From: Methanoculleus sp.
Lineage (GTDB): Archaea; Halobacteriota; Methanomicrobia; Methanomicrobiales; Methanoculleaceae
Reading direction: 5' to 3'
Length of the DNA: 11,258 nt
NCBI GenBank assembly: GCA_028698765.1
Contig: JAQVVW010000021.1
Location: forward strand, 1 to 11,258
Part shown: piece by piece, positions 1 through 6,725 of the stretch
How positions within the stretch are numbered: position 1 is the first letter of the stretch
Layout of the letters: each line of letters starts with the position of its first letter
Translations under genes and position numbers: made by a program
The notes under the pieces: generated by a model
Database searches by the model: none
What the model was told of the DNA's origin: nothing
Seen by the model: the letters and a program-made list of their open reading frames with translations, nothing else

Positions 1-574
1 CAAACGACTCGTGCTGCTCCCGGAGAGAGGATGAACCGGGGTCTGCAAACGCTTCGGTGTCGAGAGAGTCCGCATCGACAAGGCACGAGTAGAGCATGCG
101 CGTATAGAAGGCTATCGAAAACCCTACCCTCTTCTGGATCGGCCGCAGGCTCGGGCGAAACCTCGTGAGATCAGGGATCGGGATCTCGTCTCGGTACGCC
201 GAATATTCAGGTAAAAACGTCTTTCCCAGGCGCTCCTCAAGCCCGTTTTCATCGTTGCCGTAGTTTAAGAGACCCCCGTGGTGCCCGGTGATGATGTACT
301 CGAGGATACGGCTCAACTGTTTCGGATACAGCACCCCTGCTTCCCGTGCACCGGCGGTCGAATGGTCGACCCGGATGGTAGCACCCTCAAGGCGCCTCTG
401 AAACTCAGGAGAGTATTTCCCGACATCATGTAACAGACCCCCGGCATACGCAAGGTCACCGGCGTTGAAGCCATTTGCAAACTCCGAAGCAATATCGGCC
501 ACGTTCTGTAGATGAGTTTTCAGCAACTGCCAGTCACGCTTGTCAGGATCATCCGTAGAGTGAGCATAATACAT
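1..574 (-). CDS. cas3: CRISPR-associated Cas3 HD nuclease domain (partial, 3' end beyond window)
   Basis: Cas3 HD domains are metal-dependent single-strand DNA nucleases that degrade Cascade-bound target DNA in type I CRISPR interference. I translated 191 residues from the ATG at 574-572 with no stop before the window edge. The HD signature is complete: H21 in LKTHLQNVADIA, H49-D50 in LLHDVGKYSPEF, H71 in DHSTAGA, H98-H99 in ITGHHGG, and D167 in CLVDADSLDTE. This order and spacing match the Cas3'' family. The start is supported by a GGTGA Shine-Dalgarno at 587-583, 8 bases upstream, which also forms the stop codon of the preceding reading frame; the two are probably translationally coupled. 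Whether a DExH helicase domain follows, as in full Cas3, or the protein is a stand-alone Cas3'', cannot be seen. GC is clearly lower than in the right half of the window. The subtype cannot be assigned from this piece. Confidence 0.9.
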   Translation of the reverse strand, partial: MYYAHSTDDPDKRDWQLLKTHLQNVADIASEFANGFNAGDLAYAGGLLHDVGKYSPEFQRRLEGATIRVDHSTAGAREAGVLYPKQLSRILEYIITGHHGGLLNYGNDENGLEERLGKTFLPEYSAYRDEIPIPDLTRFRPSLRPIQKRVGFSIAFYTRMLYSCLVDADSLDTEAFADPGSSSLREQHESF

Positions 575-582
575 TGAGCCCG

Positions 583-1041
583 TCACCGATCTAACAGTTC
601 GGTGAAGGGATGATAAATATAGCCTTTTATATCAAACATCGATCCATACCGTTGCTCCTGTAAAAATGCCCTATAACTGGCAAATTCCTGTCTGAAGAAA
701 CTGACACCGAACGTCGAGAGATACCGCACTCGTACCCGGCGATGATCCCTCTCAGGCCGGGCTGAAAGAGATAGCGTGGGCATGGGGCAGGCAACGATAA
801 ACTCGAAGCTCACCCCCCGCCCAGCACCTTCACCAGCACCGCCGCCGACCCCGCCGGCCCCGGCGCTGATCGCCGAAACTCGTTTCTCTTCCCCCGCCTT
901 CTCCGCCCGCCACCCCTCCAGCGCCCGGAGCCGGCTCTCAAACTCCTCGTCCTGCGCCTCCATCCGCTGCAGCGAGTCGCACCTCACGGTGCTCCCGCTC
1001 CTGATGGAGCATCGCGTCTCGAAACCCTCCGGGTTTCTCAA
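583..1041 (-). pseudogene. Chimeric reading frame; C-terminal remnant of an unidentified gene upstream of cas3
   Basis: This frame is open for 152 residues but looks like a fusion of two fragments. The last ~70 residues (from about VSFEFIVACP to HPFTELLDR, roughly 583-809) are aromatic and basic and lie in DNA of about 42% GC (hand count 601-720). They end 8 bases before cas3, so they probably come from the last part of the gene once preceding cas3 in its operon; in type I loci that can be a Cas5, Cas7 or Cas8 gene, but I do not recognise the family. The N-terminal half (LQRMEAQDEEF..., then a Gly/Ala run) lies in about 73% GC DNA and reads as part of a different small gene described separately. 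The first 23 residues come from a hairpin-rich block. No Shine-Dalgarno precedes the ATG at 1041. It may be annotated elsewhere as an intact hypothetical protein. Confidence 0.5.
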
Positions 1042-1099
1042 ACTCCGGCCCTGCGGCCCGTCACGCCTTACAGATCCACTTCACGTCCCGATTCGTCTC
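810..1099 (-). pseudogene. Broken small coiled-coil/membrane-anchor gene (XhlA-like layout)
   Basis: Three frame-separated pieces read as one small protein. First, ETNRDVKWICKA at 1099-1064, followed at once by TGA. Second, after a 91-base interruption (1063-973), LQRMEAQDEEFESRLRALE and GWRAEKAGEEKRVSAISAGA from 972. Third, after a one-base shift near 840, VLVKVLGGG and a TGA stop at 812-810. Joined, they give a short helical heptad-like segment followed by a small-residue and hydrophobic C-terminal segment. That layout resembles small XhlA/holin-associated or phage-type anchors. The family assignment is from pattern memory and is an inference. No good start codon is visible upstream of ETNRD (the frame meets a stop), so the 5' end is also lost or altered. 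The gene appears dead through an insertion, a frameshift and an in-frame stop. Confidence 0.4.
965..1063. repeat. Cluster of short perfect inverted repeats (possible dispersed palindromic element)
   Basis: Within about 100 bases there are four perfect stem-loops in series: CACC-TCAC-GGTG (980-991), GCTCC-TGAT-GGAGC (997-1010), GAAACCC-TCC-GGGTTTC (1021-1037) and GGCC-CTGC-GGCC (1047-1058). A perfect 10-base palindrome CGCTGCAGCG (965-974) sits at the left edge. Bases 973-1063 interrupt an otherwise continuous small protein sequence. This suggests a miniature inserted element of the REP type or a structured RNA relic rather than ancestral coding sequence. No terminal inverted repeats and no convincing target-site duplication were found, so its mobility is unproven. 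Confidence 0.4.
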
Positions 1100-1248
1100 G
1101 TAAGACCGAGCTCCCGGGTGGTCTTCTCATTGGTCACCCTGGCAACCCTCCCGGTGGACAGTAGGACGCCGGAGGGAAAAAGCCTGGCCGTAAAGGTTAT
1201 CACAGGAGGAATTGCGCCCGTTTGTTTCAGGAAATCAGGAAAGGGGCA

Positions 1249-1602
1249 TTATTCGGCGTCTTCAGCGCCAGGGAGTGTGGAGAGGAGCGTCACGACTTCC
1301 TCCCTGAGTGCGGGGATATCGCGGTCCACGACCACCCAGATCTCGTCAGGGTCCACGCGGAAGTATGCGTGAACCAGAATGTTCCGAAGACCAATCACCT
1401 GTTTCCAGGGAACGCCGGGAGAAGCGCTTCGCAGGTCTGAAGGGAGGCGTGCGGCTGCTTCCCCGATGACCTGAAGGTGGTGAACCATCCAGACCTGCAC
1501 CAGTTCATCCTGCAAAAACGCTTCCCTTCCCCGGATCGCATACCGCTCAATCTCTTCGATCGCTTCCAGCATGTCGAGGAGCCGCTCGTTCCCGTCCCTC
1601 AT
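1249..1602 (-). CDS. hepT: HepT-like HEPN-domain ribonuclease toxin
   Basis: A 117-residue all-alpha HEPN (DUF86) protein, the toxin half of a MNT-HEPN toxin-antitoxin module. HepT toxins are metal-independent RNases that cut RNA, including tRNA in studied cases. The catalytic RX4HXY motif is intact as R73-N-I-L-V-H78-A-Y80. The Tyr is the residue known in other systems to be AMPylated by the partner MntA, which silences the toxin. The N-terminal helices ([16 protein letters not shown]) and the [10 protein letters not shown] segment are typical of the family. I chose the ATG at 1602-1600 because it overlaps the mntA stop by ATGA. The frame stays open upstream to 1953, but that stretch is the out-of-frame complement of mntA usage and has no family similarity. 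The pair should be co-transcribed from the mntA promoter. Confidence 0.88.
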   Translation of the reverse strand: MRDGNERLLDMLEAIEEIERYAIRGREAFLQDELVQVWMVHHLQVIGEAAARLPSDLRSASPGVPWKQVIGLRNILVHAYFRVDPDEIWVVVDRDIPALREEVVTLLSTLPGAEDAE

Positions 1603-1892
1603 AACGGCACGGCCTCTTTGAGGACCCTCTTTTTGTAGCGTTCCTTGAGCGCTGTCTCCGTCACCACGTCCACCCGGCACCCGAGAGCCTCCTCCAGGTC
1701 CTGGATGAGCGCGATATGATCGAGGAGGCTCCTGCCCGGTTCCAGGTCCACCAGGAGATCCAGGTCGCTCTCCGGCCCCGCCTCGCCGCGGGCGACCGAC
1801 CCGAAGATCCGCAGGTTCGTGGCGCCGTGCCGTCCGGCTATTGCGAGAATCCTGGAACGCTTCTTCTGGATCAGATCGTGCGTGACGGACAT
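1599..1892 (-). CDS. mntA: MntA-like nucleotidyltransferase antitoxin
   Basis: A 97-residue minimal nucleotidyltransferase (MNT) of the polymerase-beta fold. In MNT-HEPN modules it neutralises the HEPN toxin by transferring AMP to its active-site tyrosine. The GSX10DXD motif is visible: G31-S32 in [13 protein letters not shown]43 and D45 in [10 protein letters not shown], and the third acidic residue D75 in CRVDVVTE. An N-terminal helix ([18 protein letters not shown]) precedes the motif, as is usual. It overlaps hepT by four bases (ATGA), so the two are translationally coupled. No clear Shine-Dalgarno precedes the ATG at 1892. A TATA-like box at 1925-1935 would place transcription start about 12 bases before the ATG, so the message is probably nearly leaderless. 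All key residues are present, so the module looks functional. Confidence 0.88.
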   Translation of the reverse strand: MSVTHDLIQKKRSRILAIAGRHGATNLRIFGSVARGEAGPESDLDLLVDLEPGRSLLDHIALIQDLEEALGCRVDVVTETALKERYKKRVLKEAVPL

Positions 1893-1924
1893 GGCTGTTC
1901 CAATCAGTCTTATCGGAAGTTGGA

Positions 1925-1935
1925 GATATAAATTT
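1925..1935 (-). promoter_or_regulatory. Probable TATA box for mntA-hepT
   Basis: On the minus strand the sequence reads AAATTTATATC, close to the archaeal TATA consensus. It lies in an AT-rich patch within GC-rich surroundings, about 38 bases upstream of the mntA ATG. That spacing fits a short-leader transcript. No BRE element was scored. Confidence 0.5.
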
Positions 1936-2163
1936 GCTCCCTGGTGACTGCATCGCTAAAACTGCGGCCTCGAGGGCAAGCCTTCACGACGGGAACGGTC
2001 GTCCGCCAGCACGAGGCCCACTTCCAGTTTGATGCCGGACGCTATCGGAAGTGGGTGGCGGAGCTTGTGGTCGAACGGGAGGATGAAGAGGATCCCTCCC
2101 CGGGGGGTGATTGCGGCGGTGTTCGGCCCTGCCCGGTGCTTCTCCCCCTCCAGCCTAGCAACC

Positions 2164-2726
2164 CTACCTCCGCATCCTCTCCAGGAACTCGTCCAGGCGG
2201 GAGAAGGAGTCCTTCATGCCTGCCTCCATATCGGACTCCATCATCCCGTCGCGGTCTTCAACCGAGAGGAAGATCGAATGGCCGGTAAATTTCGTCTGTT
2301 TGCCGGGCAGTTCCTCGAACTTCGCCACCTCGGGATGACGTGCCCGGACTCCGGGAGCCCCTCGTACTCGAAGGTCTGGATGATCTGCTCGGGAGGAGTC
2401 AGGTCGTGGTTCACCCCGTGGAACCCGTACTCGTTCCCCTCCTCATCCGTCTGAACATACCGCCAGCGACCCCCGTTCCGCGCCTCGAACGTCTCTATCC
2501 TCGTAGAAAGACCCCGCGGTCCGATCCACTGCTTGAAGAGTTCAGGATCGGTGTGGGCCCGAAAGACCAGTTCTCGCGGAGCATCGAACTCACGGACGAC
2601 GAACAACTCCTGTTTTCCGGGATCTGCCGCGATCCGGGTGGGGTTCTTCTCTGCCAGGGCCTGCCCACCCTCAATCGTGCCGCGGCCGGCGGCCGGCTCT
2701 TTGCTCTTCTGGAGTTCCTGTGCCAT
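2164..2726 (-). pseudogene. AHSA1/SRPBCC-domain protein, frameshifted
   Basis: SRPBCC-fold proteins of the AHSA1/CalC type bind hydrophobic ligands or act as Hsp90 co-chaperone-like proteins; the substrate here is unknown. The N-terminal part carries the family hallmarks FDAPRELVFRAHTDPELFKQW, then GGRWRYVQTDEEGNEY and TFEYEGLPESGHV. At about 2332-2334 the frame breaks. The expected continuation EVAKFEELPGKQTKF lies one frame over (from 2331) and runs through FLSVEDRDGMMES to LDEFLERMRR and a TAG at 2166-2164. Restoring one base, for example CTCGAG in place of CCGAG, gives a complete protein of about 187 residues. I prefer the second ATG (2726-2724) because AGGAG lies 9 bases upstream, whereas for the ATG at 2735 it abuts the start. 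The gene has either a recent single-base deletion or a sequencing error. The first ~40 residues are a polar extension outside the domain. Confidence 0.8.
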
Positions 2727-2762
2727 TCTGTCCATCTCCTTTCGTATCCCCCCGGGCCCTCA

Positions 2763-2775
2763 TCTTTTTTATAGA
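2763..2775 (-). promoter_or_regulatory. Probable TATA box for the AHSA1-like gene
   Basis: The minus strand reads ATCTATAAAAAAG about 40 bases upstream of the chosen ATG at 2726. Transcription would start near 2745, leaving a short leader containing the AGGAG ribosome binding site. It is a clear AT island in GC-rich DNA. Confidence 0.5.
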
Positions 2776-2890
2776 TTATCGACCGTGCTGCGGAACATCA
2801 CCGTGAGCGGTCGAGAACGATCGGGAAAATCCGTCCCGGGCGAGATTGTACACCGAACCCGAACGACGTCGGATTAACGGCAGAGCCCCT

Positions 2891-4009
2891 TCACTGCAGC
2901 GGCCCTCGCCGCACCCGCGGCTCCCCGAGCAGCCACCCCGCGTACGGGACGCCGGAGAGAACCCGCACCACCGCGTAACTCGCGAGCACCGCCGCGATAA
3001 AGACCGCCGGGTAGGTCGGCCAGTCCGCCCACGCGAGCCCCGTGAGCGAGGCCCAGAGACTCGCAACGGCGGCGATGACGAGCGGGTGGACGAGGTAGAT
3101 CCCGTAGGAGTGCTCCCCGAACGACCGGGCGGCAGCCGCAGAGAGGCCGCCCGCCCCCTCCAGCCGCCAGGCCGCGAGGATGAGCACCGCGATGACCGGG
3201 ACGTAGTAGAGCGGCTCCAGGACCCGATAGATACAGAAGACCGCGAGCGTCGTGTCCGTGAGGCTCCCGTAATAGATCGCGCTCACGACCCAGATCCCGC
3301 CGAGGAGGAGAGCGCCCGCACCGGCCGCGACGAGAACCAACCCCGGCGGGACCGACCGGAGCGCCGAACGGCAGTCATCGGTATGCCGGGCGACGTGGAC
3401 GCCGAGGACGAAGTAGAGAAGGTGCGACGGAAAGAGGCGGATCAGGACGGTATACCACTCCGGGCCCAGATACGCTCCCGCGAGGTGGGCGGCGGCGTTC
3501 CAGAGGATCTGAATAATGAAGAGCGAGAAGAGGAGGAAGAGTGCCGCACCGGCCCGGTCGAAGAAGTCGTAGCCCCGCATGATGAGCGGGAAGAGGAGAT
3601 AGAACTGGATGATCAGGACGAAGAACCAGAGGTGGTAGGCCGCGGTCCCGAGGAGGAGGGCTTCTGCCACCCTCGCGAGAGAAGGCACCCCGGCAAACCC
3701 AATCGTCCCCTCCACACGCACCACGAGATAGAGGGCGGTGAAGAAGAGGTAGGGCACAAGAATCGTCTTCGCCCGGCGCCGGTAGAACTCACCGGGCGAG
3801 TAATCGCCCGCATACCGTGCCGCGAGGACCCACCCGGAGACGAAGATGAAAACCGGCACCGCGAAGTGGGCGGCGATATAGATGAAGAGATCGAGGAGGG
3901 CGAGCAGGTTCACGGCGGGAATCCGGGTGTAGTTCATCGAGACGTGAACAGCGATCACGGCGAGGGCGGCAAACCCCCGCATGTACTCGACCTCCCGGAA
4001 CCAGACCAC
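2891..4009 (-). CDS. Membrane acyltransferase, acyltransferase-3 family
   Basis: A 372-residue polytopic membrane protein of the acyltransferase-3 (OafA/NolL-like) family, which acylates cell-surface sugars or lipids; the acceptor here is unknown. The N-terminus REVEYMRGFAALAVIAVH has the conserved Arg11 and the probable catalytic His22. The C-terminal SFGEHSYGIYLVHPLV (residues ~296-311) is another family signature. About ten hydrophobic segments are visible, near residues 12-27, 36-60, 83-97, 125-143, 155-172, 192-207, 223-245, 264-280, 303-321 and 331-350. The start is GTG (4009-4007): an in-frame stop lies a few codons upstream, and AGAGAGGTG provides a Shine-Dalgarno about 8 bases away. 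The next in-frame ATG (codon 10) would cut off the conserved N-terminal motif. It is transcribed alone and divergently from the PPC-ygiQ pair. A large charged open frame on the opposite strand is a GC-rich shadow. Confidence 0.88.
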   Translation of the reverse strand: MVWFREVEYMRGFAALAVIAVHVSMNYTRIPAVNLLALLDLFIYIAAHFAVPVFIFVSGWVLAARYAGDYSPGEFYRRRAKTILVPYLFFTALYLVVRVEGTIGFAGVPSLARVAEALLLGTAAYHLWFFVLIIQFYLLFPLIMRGYDFFDRAGAALFLLFSLFIIQILWNAAAHLAGAYLGPEWYTVLIRLFPSHLLYFVLGVHVARHTDDCRSALRSVPPGLVLVAAGAGALLLGGIWVVSAIYYGSLTDTTLAVFCIYRVLEPLYYVPVIAVLILAAWRLEGAGGLSAAAARSFGEHSYGIYLVHPLVIAAVASLWASLTGLAWADWPTYPAVFIAAVLASYAVVRVLSGVPYAGWLLGEPRVRRGPLQ

Positions 4010-4060
4010 CGCAGCAACACCTCTCTATCGCCCGCAGGACACTGTACCATGGCAGGTCGG

Positions 4061-4069
4061 GCATATAAC
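4061..4069 (-). promoter_or_regulatory. Probable TATA box for the acyltransferase gene
   Basis: The minus strand reads GTTATATGC, about 57 bases upstream of the GTG start. Initiation near 4040 would leave a ~30-base leader holding the GAGGTG ribosome binding site. It sits in the 132-base divergent gap between this gene and the PPC protein. Confidence 0.4.
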
Positions 4070-4141
4070 TCTCCACCCGGAGAGCGGGTCAGGCACTAAT
4101 AATACAGGAAGACACCATCAATATCCAGGAGAGTTGAGTCC

Positions 4142-4591
4142 ATGCAGTACTCGGAAGGGCAGGTCGGCAGGGTATTTACGGTCCGGATCGACGACGGAGA
4201 GGACTTCCTCCGGGAGATCCAGCGGTTTGTCGCGGCGATGAATATCAGGTGCGGGACGATCCAGTTCCTCGGCGCCGTCCGGTCGGCAACGCTCGTGACG
4301 GGGCCGAAAGAGCCGGTCATCCCGCCGTCCCCGCGGGCTGAGGAGATATTCGGGGGCTGGGAACTCCTCGGGTTCGCGACCATCTACCCCGGGGAGGACG
4401 GGCCGTCCATCCACCTCCACGCGGCGGCGGGGAAGGGGATACGGTCGCTCGCCGGGTGCCTCCGGGAGAAGGCGGAGGTATACCTGGTGGTCGAGGCGAT
4501 CGTGACGGAGTTCGTCGGCATCACCGCAAAACGGATCCCCGACGAGAAGACCGGCGTCAACCTCCCGGTCTTCGACCGGATGCTCCCATGA
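4142..4591 (+). CDS. PPC/DUF296 domain protein
   Basis: A 149-residue single-domain protein of the PPC (DUF296) family. In plants this domain accompanies AT-hooks in DNA-binding proteins. Stand-alone archaeal and bacterial members form trimers, often with bound metal, and have no settled function. Family features are the start GRVFTVRIDDGEDF, the GTIQFLGAVRSATLV strand pair and the metal-site-like HLHAAAGKG with H91 and H93. Members usually have a further His in a GGHL segment; here the equivalent is AGCL with Cys106, which could change the metal site. GGAG at 4128-4131 lies 10 bases before the ATG. The stop codon overlaps the next start (ATGA at 4588-4591), so it is coupled with the radical SAM gene. 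Confidence 0.82.
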   Translation: MQYSEGQVGRVFTVRIDDGEDFLREIQRFVAAMNIRCGTIQFLGAVRSATLVTGPKEPVIPPSPRAEEIFGGWELLGFATIYPGEDGPSIHLHAAAGKGIRSLAGCLREKAEVYLVVEAIVTEFVGITAKRIPDEKTGVNLPVFDRMLP

Positions 4592-6378
4592 CCGTCCAAC
4601 CGGAATTCCTCCCGATGACGGTCGCGGAGGCGGAGCGACTCGGCATCGACCGGTTCGACATCATCCTCGTCACCGGCGACGCCTACGTCGACCACCCCTC
4701 CTTCGGGACCGCGCTGCTCGGCCGGGCCCTCTGGGACGCCGGCTACTCGGTCGGCGTTATCGCCCAGCCGGACTGGCGGAGTGACGCCGATTTCAAGCGC
4801 CTCGGCGAGCCCCGGCTCTTCTTCTCGGTCTCGGCGGGAAACGTCGACTCACTGGTGAACGCCTTCACGCCGAACCTCAAGCGCCGGAGCTCGGACGTCT
4901 ACTCGCCGGGGGGGAGGCTTCTCCGGCCCGACCGGGCGACCCTGGTCTACACCGACCGCATCCACGCCCTCTTCCCGGAGACGCCGATCGTCATCGGGGG
5001 AATCGAGGCGAGCCTCCGGCGGTTCGCCCACTACGACTACTGGTCCGACTCCGTCCGGCAGGCCATCCTCGCCGACGCGCCGGCCGATCTGCTCGTCTTC
5101 GGTATGGGCGAGCGCCAGGTGGTTGCGATCGCCGACCGCCTTGCCGCCGGCGAGAGGGACTTCACCAACATCCCCGGTACCGCCCGCCGGGTCGACCTGA
5201 AGACCTGGAGGAGCATGGACCGGTCCGGCTACGTCGTCCTTCCCGGCTACCCGGAGGTGAAGGAGGACCGCCACGCCTACGCCCGGGCGTTTGCGCTGCA
5301 CTACAACGAACAGGACCCGCTGCGGGGCCGGAGAGTGGCCCAGCCGCACCCGAAGACCGTCGTCGTCCAGAACCCGCCGGCGATGCCGCTCTCGGGCGAC
5401 GAACTCGACCGGGTCTACGAACTCCCCTACACGCGGAGGGCGCACCCTTCCTACACTGAACCCATCCCCGCCCTCGAACCCGTCAGGTTCTCGGTCGTCA
5501 CCCACCGGGGCTGTTTCGGGGCCTGCTCGTTCTGCGCCCTCACCCACCACCAGGGCCGGATCATCCAGAGTCGGAGCGCCGACTCGATCGTCCGCGAGGT
5601 GGAGCGGATGGCGCGGATGCCGGAGTTCGCGGGCGTCGTCCAGGACGTCGGGGGGCCGACGGCGAACATGTACGGCATCCACTGCGGCCGGTGGGAGAAC
5701 GACGGCACCTGCCCCGACCGCCGCTGCATCGACTGCCCCGCGCTCGACCGGAGCCACGACGAACAGGTTCGCCTGCTCCGCCGCATCCGGGATATCCCGG
5801 GGGTGAAACGGGTCTTCATCGCTTCGGGCATCCGCTATGACCTGATCCCTCCGGGGGAAGAGTACCTCGCGGAGATCTCACTCCACCACGTCTCCGGACA
5901 CCTCAAGGTCGCGCCCGAACACGTATCGGAACGCGTCCTGGCCGCTATGGGAAAACCCCCACGCGAGGCTTTCGACGCCTTCCGCGAACGGTTCGAGGCT
6001 CTCCAGGAGGGGAAGAAGAAACGGCAGTATCTCGTCCCCTACCTCATGTCCGGCCATCCCGGGTGCCGGATCGCCGATATGGTCGAACTTGCCGAGTACG
6101 TCCGGGACTCCGGCCTTTATACCGAGCAGGTCCAGGACTTCACGCCGACCCCGATGAGCATCTCGACGACGATCTACCATACCGGCCTCGACCCCTTCAC
6201 TCTCAAAGAGGTCTACGTCCCGAAAGGCCGGGAGAAACGGGTCCAGCGGGCGCTCATGCACTATCGCGACCCGGCGAACTACGGGTTCGTCTGCGAAGGG
6301 CTCCGCGCCGCCGGGAGGGAAGACCTTATCGGGAGCGCGTGGCGGTGCCTCGTCCCGGCGAGGCGGAAGAAGAAGTAA
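4588..6378 (+). CDS. YgiQ family radical SAM protein
   Basis: A 596-residue radical S-adenosylmethionine protein of the YgiQ family, whose reaction and substrate are not established. The N-terminal domain begins with the family hallmark DRFDIILVTGDAYVDHPSFG and contains FSVSAGNVDSLVNAFTPNLK and FPETPIVIGGIEASLRRFAH. The radical SAM core follows with the [4Fe-4S] motif C309-FGA-C313-SF-C316 in HRGCFGACSFC. After it come GRWENDGTCPDRRCIDCP and the FTPTPMSISTTIYHTGLDPF segment of the C-terminal YgiQ (DUF3362-like) domain, ending in a basic tail. Length is normal for archaeal members. I chose the ATG at 4588, which overlaps the PPC stop, since MTVQPEFLPMTVAEAERLG matches the usual N-terminus; an ATG at 4615 is an alternative. 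Oxygen-sensitive chemistry fits an anaerobic host. Confidence 0.92.
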   Translation: MTVQPEFLPMTVAEAERLGIDRFDIILVTGDAYVDHPSFGTALLGRALWDAGYSVGVIAQPDWRSDADFKRLGEPRLFFSVSAGNVDSLVNAFTPNLKRRSSDVYSPGGRLLRPDRATLVYTDRIHALFPETPIVIGGIEASLRRFAHYDYWSDSVRQAILADAPADLLVFGMGERQVVAIADRLAAGERDFTNIPGTARRVDLKTWRSMDRSGYVVLPGYPEVKEDRHAYARAFALHYNEQDPLRGRRVAQPHPKTVVVQNPPAMPLSGDELDRVYELPYTRRAHPSYTEPIPALEPVRFSVVTHRGCFGACSFCALTHHQGRIIQSRSADSIVREVERMARMPEFAGVVQDVGGPTANMYGIHCGRWENDGTCPDRRCIDCPALDRSHDEQVRLLRRIRDIPGVKRVFIASGIRYDLIPPGEEYLAEISLHHVSGHLKVAPEHVSERVLAAMGKPPREAFDAFRERFEALQEGKKKRQYLVPYLMSGHPGCRIADMVELAEYVRDSGLYTEQVQDFTPTPMSISTTIYHTGLDPFTLKEVYVPKGREKRVQRALMHYRDPANYGFVCEGLRAAGREDLIGSAWRCLVPARRKKK

Positions 6379-6383
6379 GGGTA

Positions 6384-6656
6384 TCAGCGCAGGGCCGAAC
6401 CGACGGCGAACCCGGCGGCTATTGCGAGCGCCCGGTTCGGGATCCGGGGGATCACGAGCGTCGTCACCGCGAGCGTGACCGCGAAGTTGGCTGCCGTCCC
6501 GGGGGTGAAGACGTCGCTCGCCATCCGCATCGTCGAGGAGCGCCATTCATGATGGGGCGACGAAGGGAGCGCTACCCGCTCGACAAGGCCGCTCGCCGTC
6601 CGCATGGTCATCGAGCGCCATGAATCCGTCTGCGACACGCTCTTTCTGCAGGTCAT
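6384..6656 (-). CDS. Possible small membrane protein (uncertain)
   Basis: An up to 90-residue frame whose C-terminal ~40 residues look like a real hydrophobic hairpin: TAANFAVTLAVTTLVIPRIP, then NRALAIAAGFAVGSALR. Three starts are possible: 6656, 6611 and 6530, the last giving 48 residues. None has a Shine-Dalgarno. A weak TATA-like patch (ATAAGGATAAG on the minus strand near 6690) would suit a nearly leaderless message from 6656, so I give the long form. The N-terminal region contains two related 12-residue units, SWRSMTMRTASG and EWRSSTMRMASD, from a direct DNA repeat 75 bases apart, so the true start could be the downstream copy. It converges on ygiQ with a 5-base gap. No family recognised. 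Confidence 0.35.
   Translation of the reverse strand: MTCRKSVSQTDSWRSMTMRTASGLVERVALPSSPHHEWRSSTMRMASDVFTPGTAANFAVTLAVTTLVIPRIPNRALAIAAGFAVGSALR
6516..6625. repeat. Imperfect direct repeat, 35 bases, offset 75
   Basis: Bases 6516-6550 and 6591-6625 align without gaps at 28 of 35 positions, sharing GCTCGCC, TCCGCAT and AGCGCCAT blocks. The 75-base offset is a multiple of three, so both copies are read in the same frame of the small minus-strand gene. The sequence between the copies is not repeated. This suggests a partial duplication of the gene's 5' end. Confidence 0.55.
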
Positions 6657-6725
6657 GATGATCGATGATGGGTGCCGGGGGTTACTTATCCTTATGGTCG
6701 GCGGACCGGTTCTCCCGTCCGGAAT

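Noticed and set aside
776..1372. 198-residue plus-strand open frame
   Set aside because: Pro/Ser/Arg-rich, antisense to the gene fragments and running into the 3' end of hepT; a composition-driven shadow. Between about 1100 and 1248 I see no gene on either strand.
1249..1953. Long 234-residue version of the HepT frame starting at 1953
   Set aside because: The first 117 residues overlap mntA out of frame and are Arg/Pro/Gly-rich. The HEPN family starts at the ATG at 1602, which overlaps the mntA stop.
1944..2288. Plus-strand open frame in the gap between mntA and the AHSA1-like gene
   Set aside because: No recognisable family, no ribosome binding site, and its second half is antisense to the AHSA1-like gene. 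The 1954-2163 gap may hold old coding debris (some readable sequence on both strands), but nothing I can name.
2846..4099. 417-residue plus-strand open frame
   Set aside because: It lies antisense to the clear acyltransferase gene and has the Arg/Glu/Asp-rich, membrane-free composition typical of a GC-rich shadow frame.
4849..5757. 302-residue minus-strand frame within ygiQ
   Set aside because: Val/Asp/Gly-biased shadow of the radical SAM gene, without any motif.
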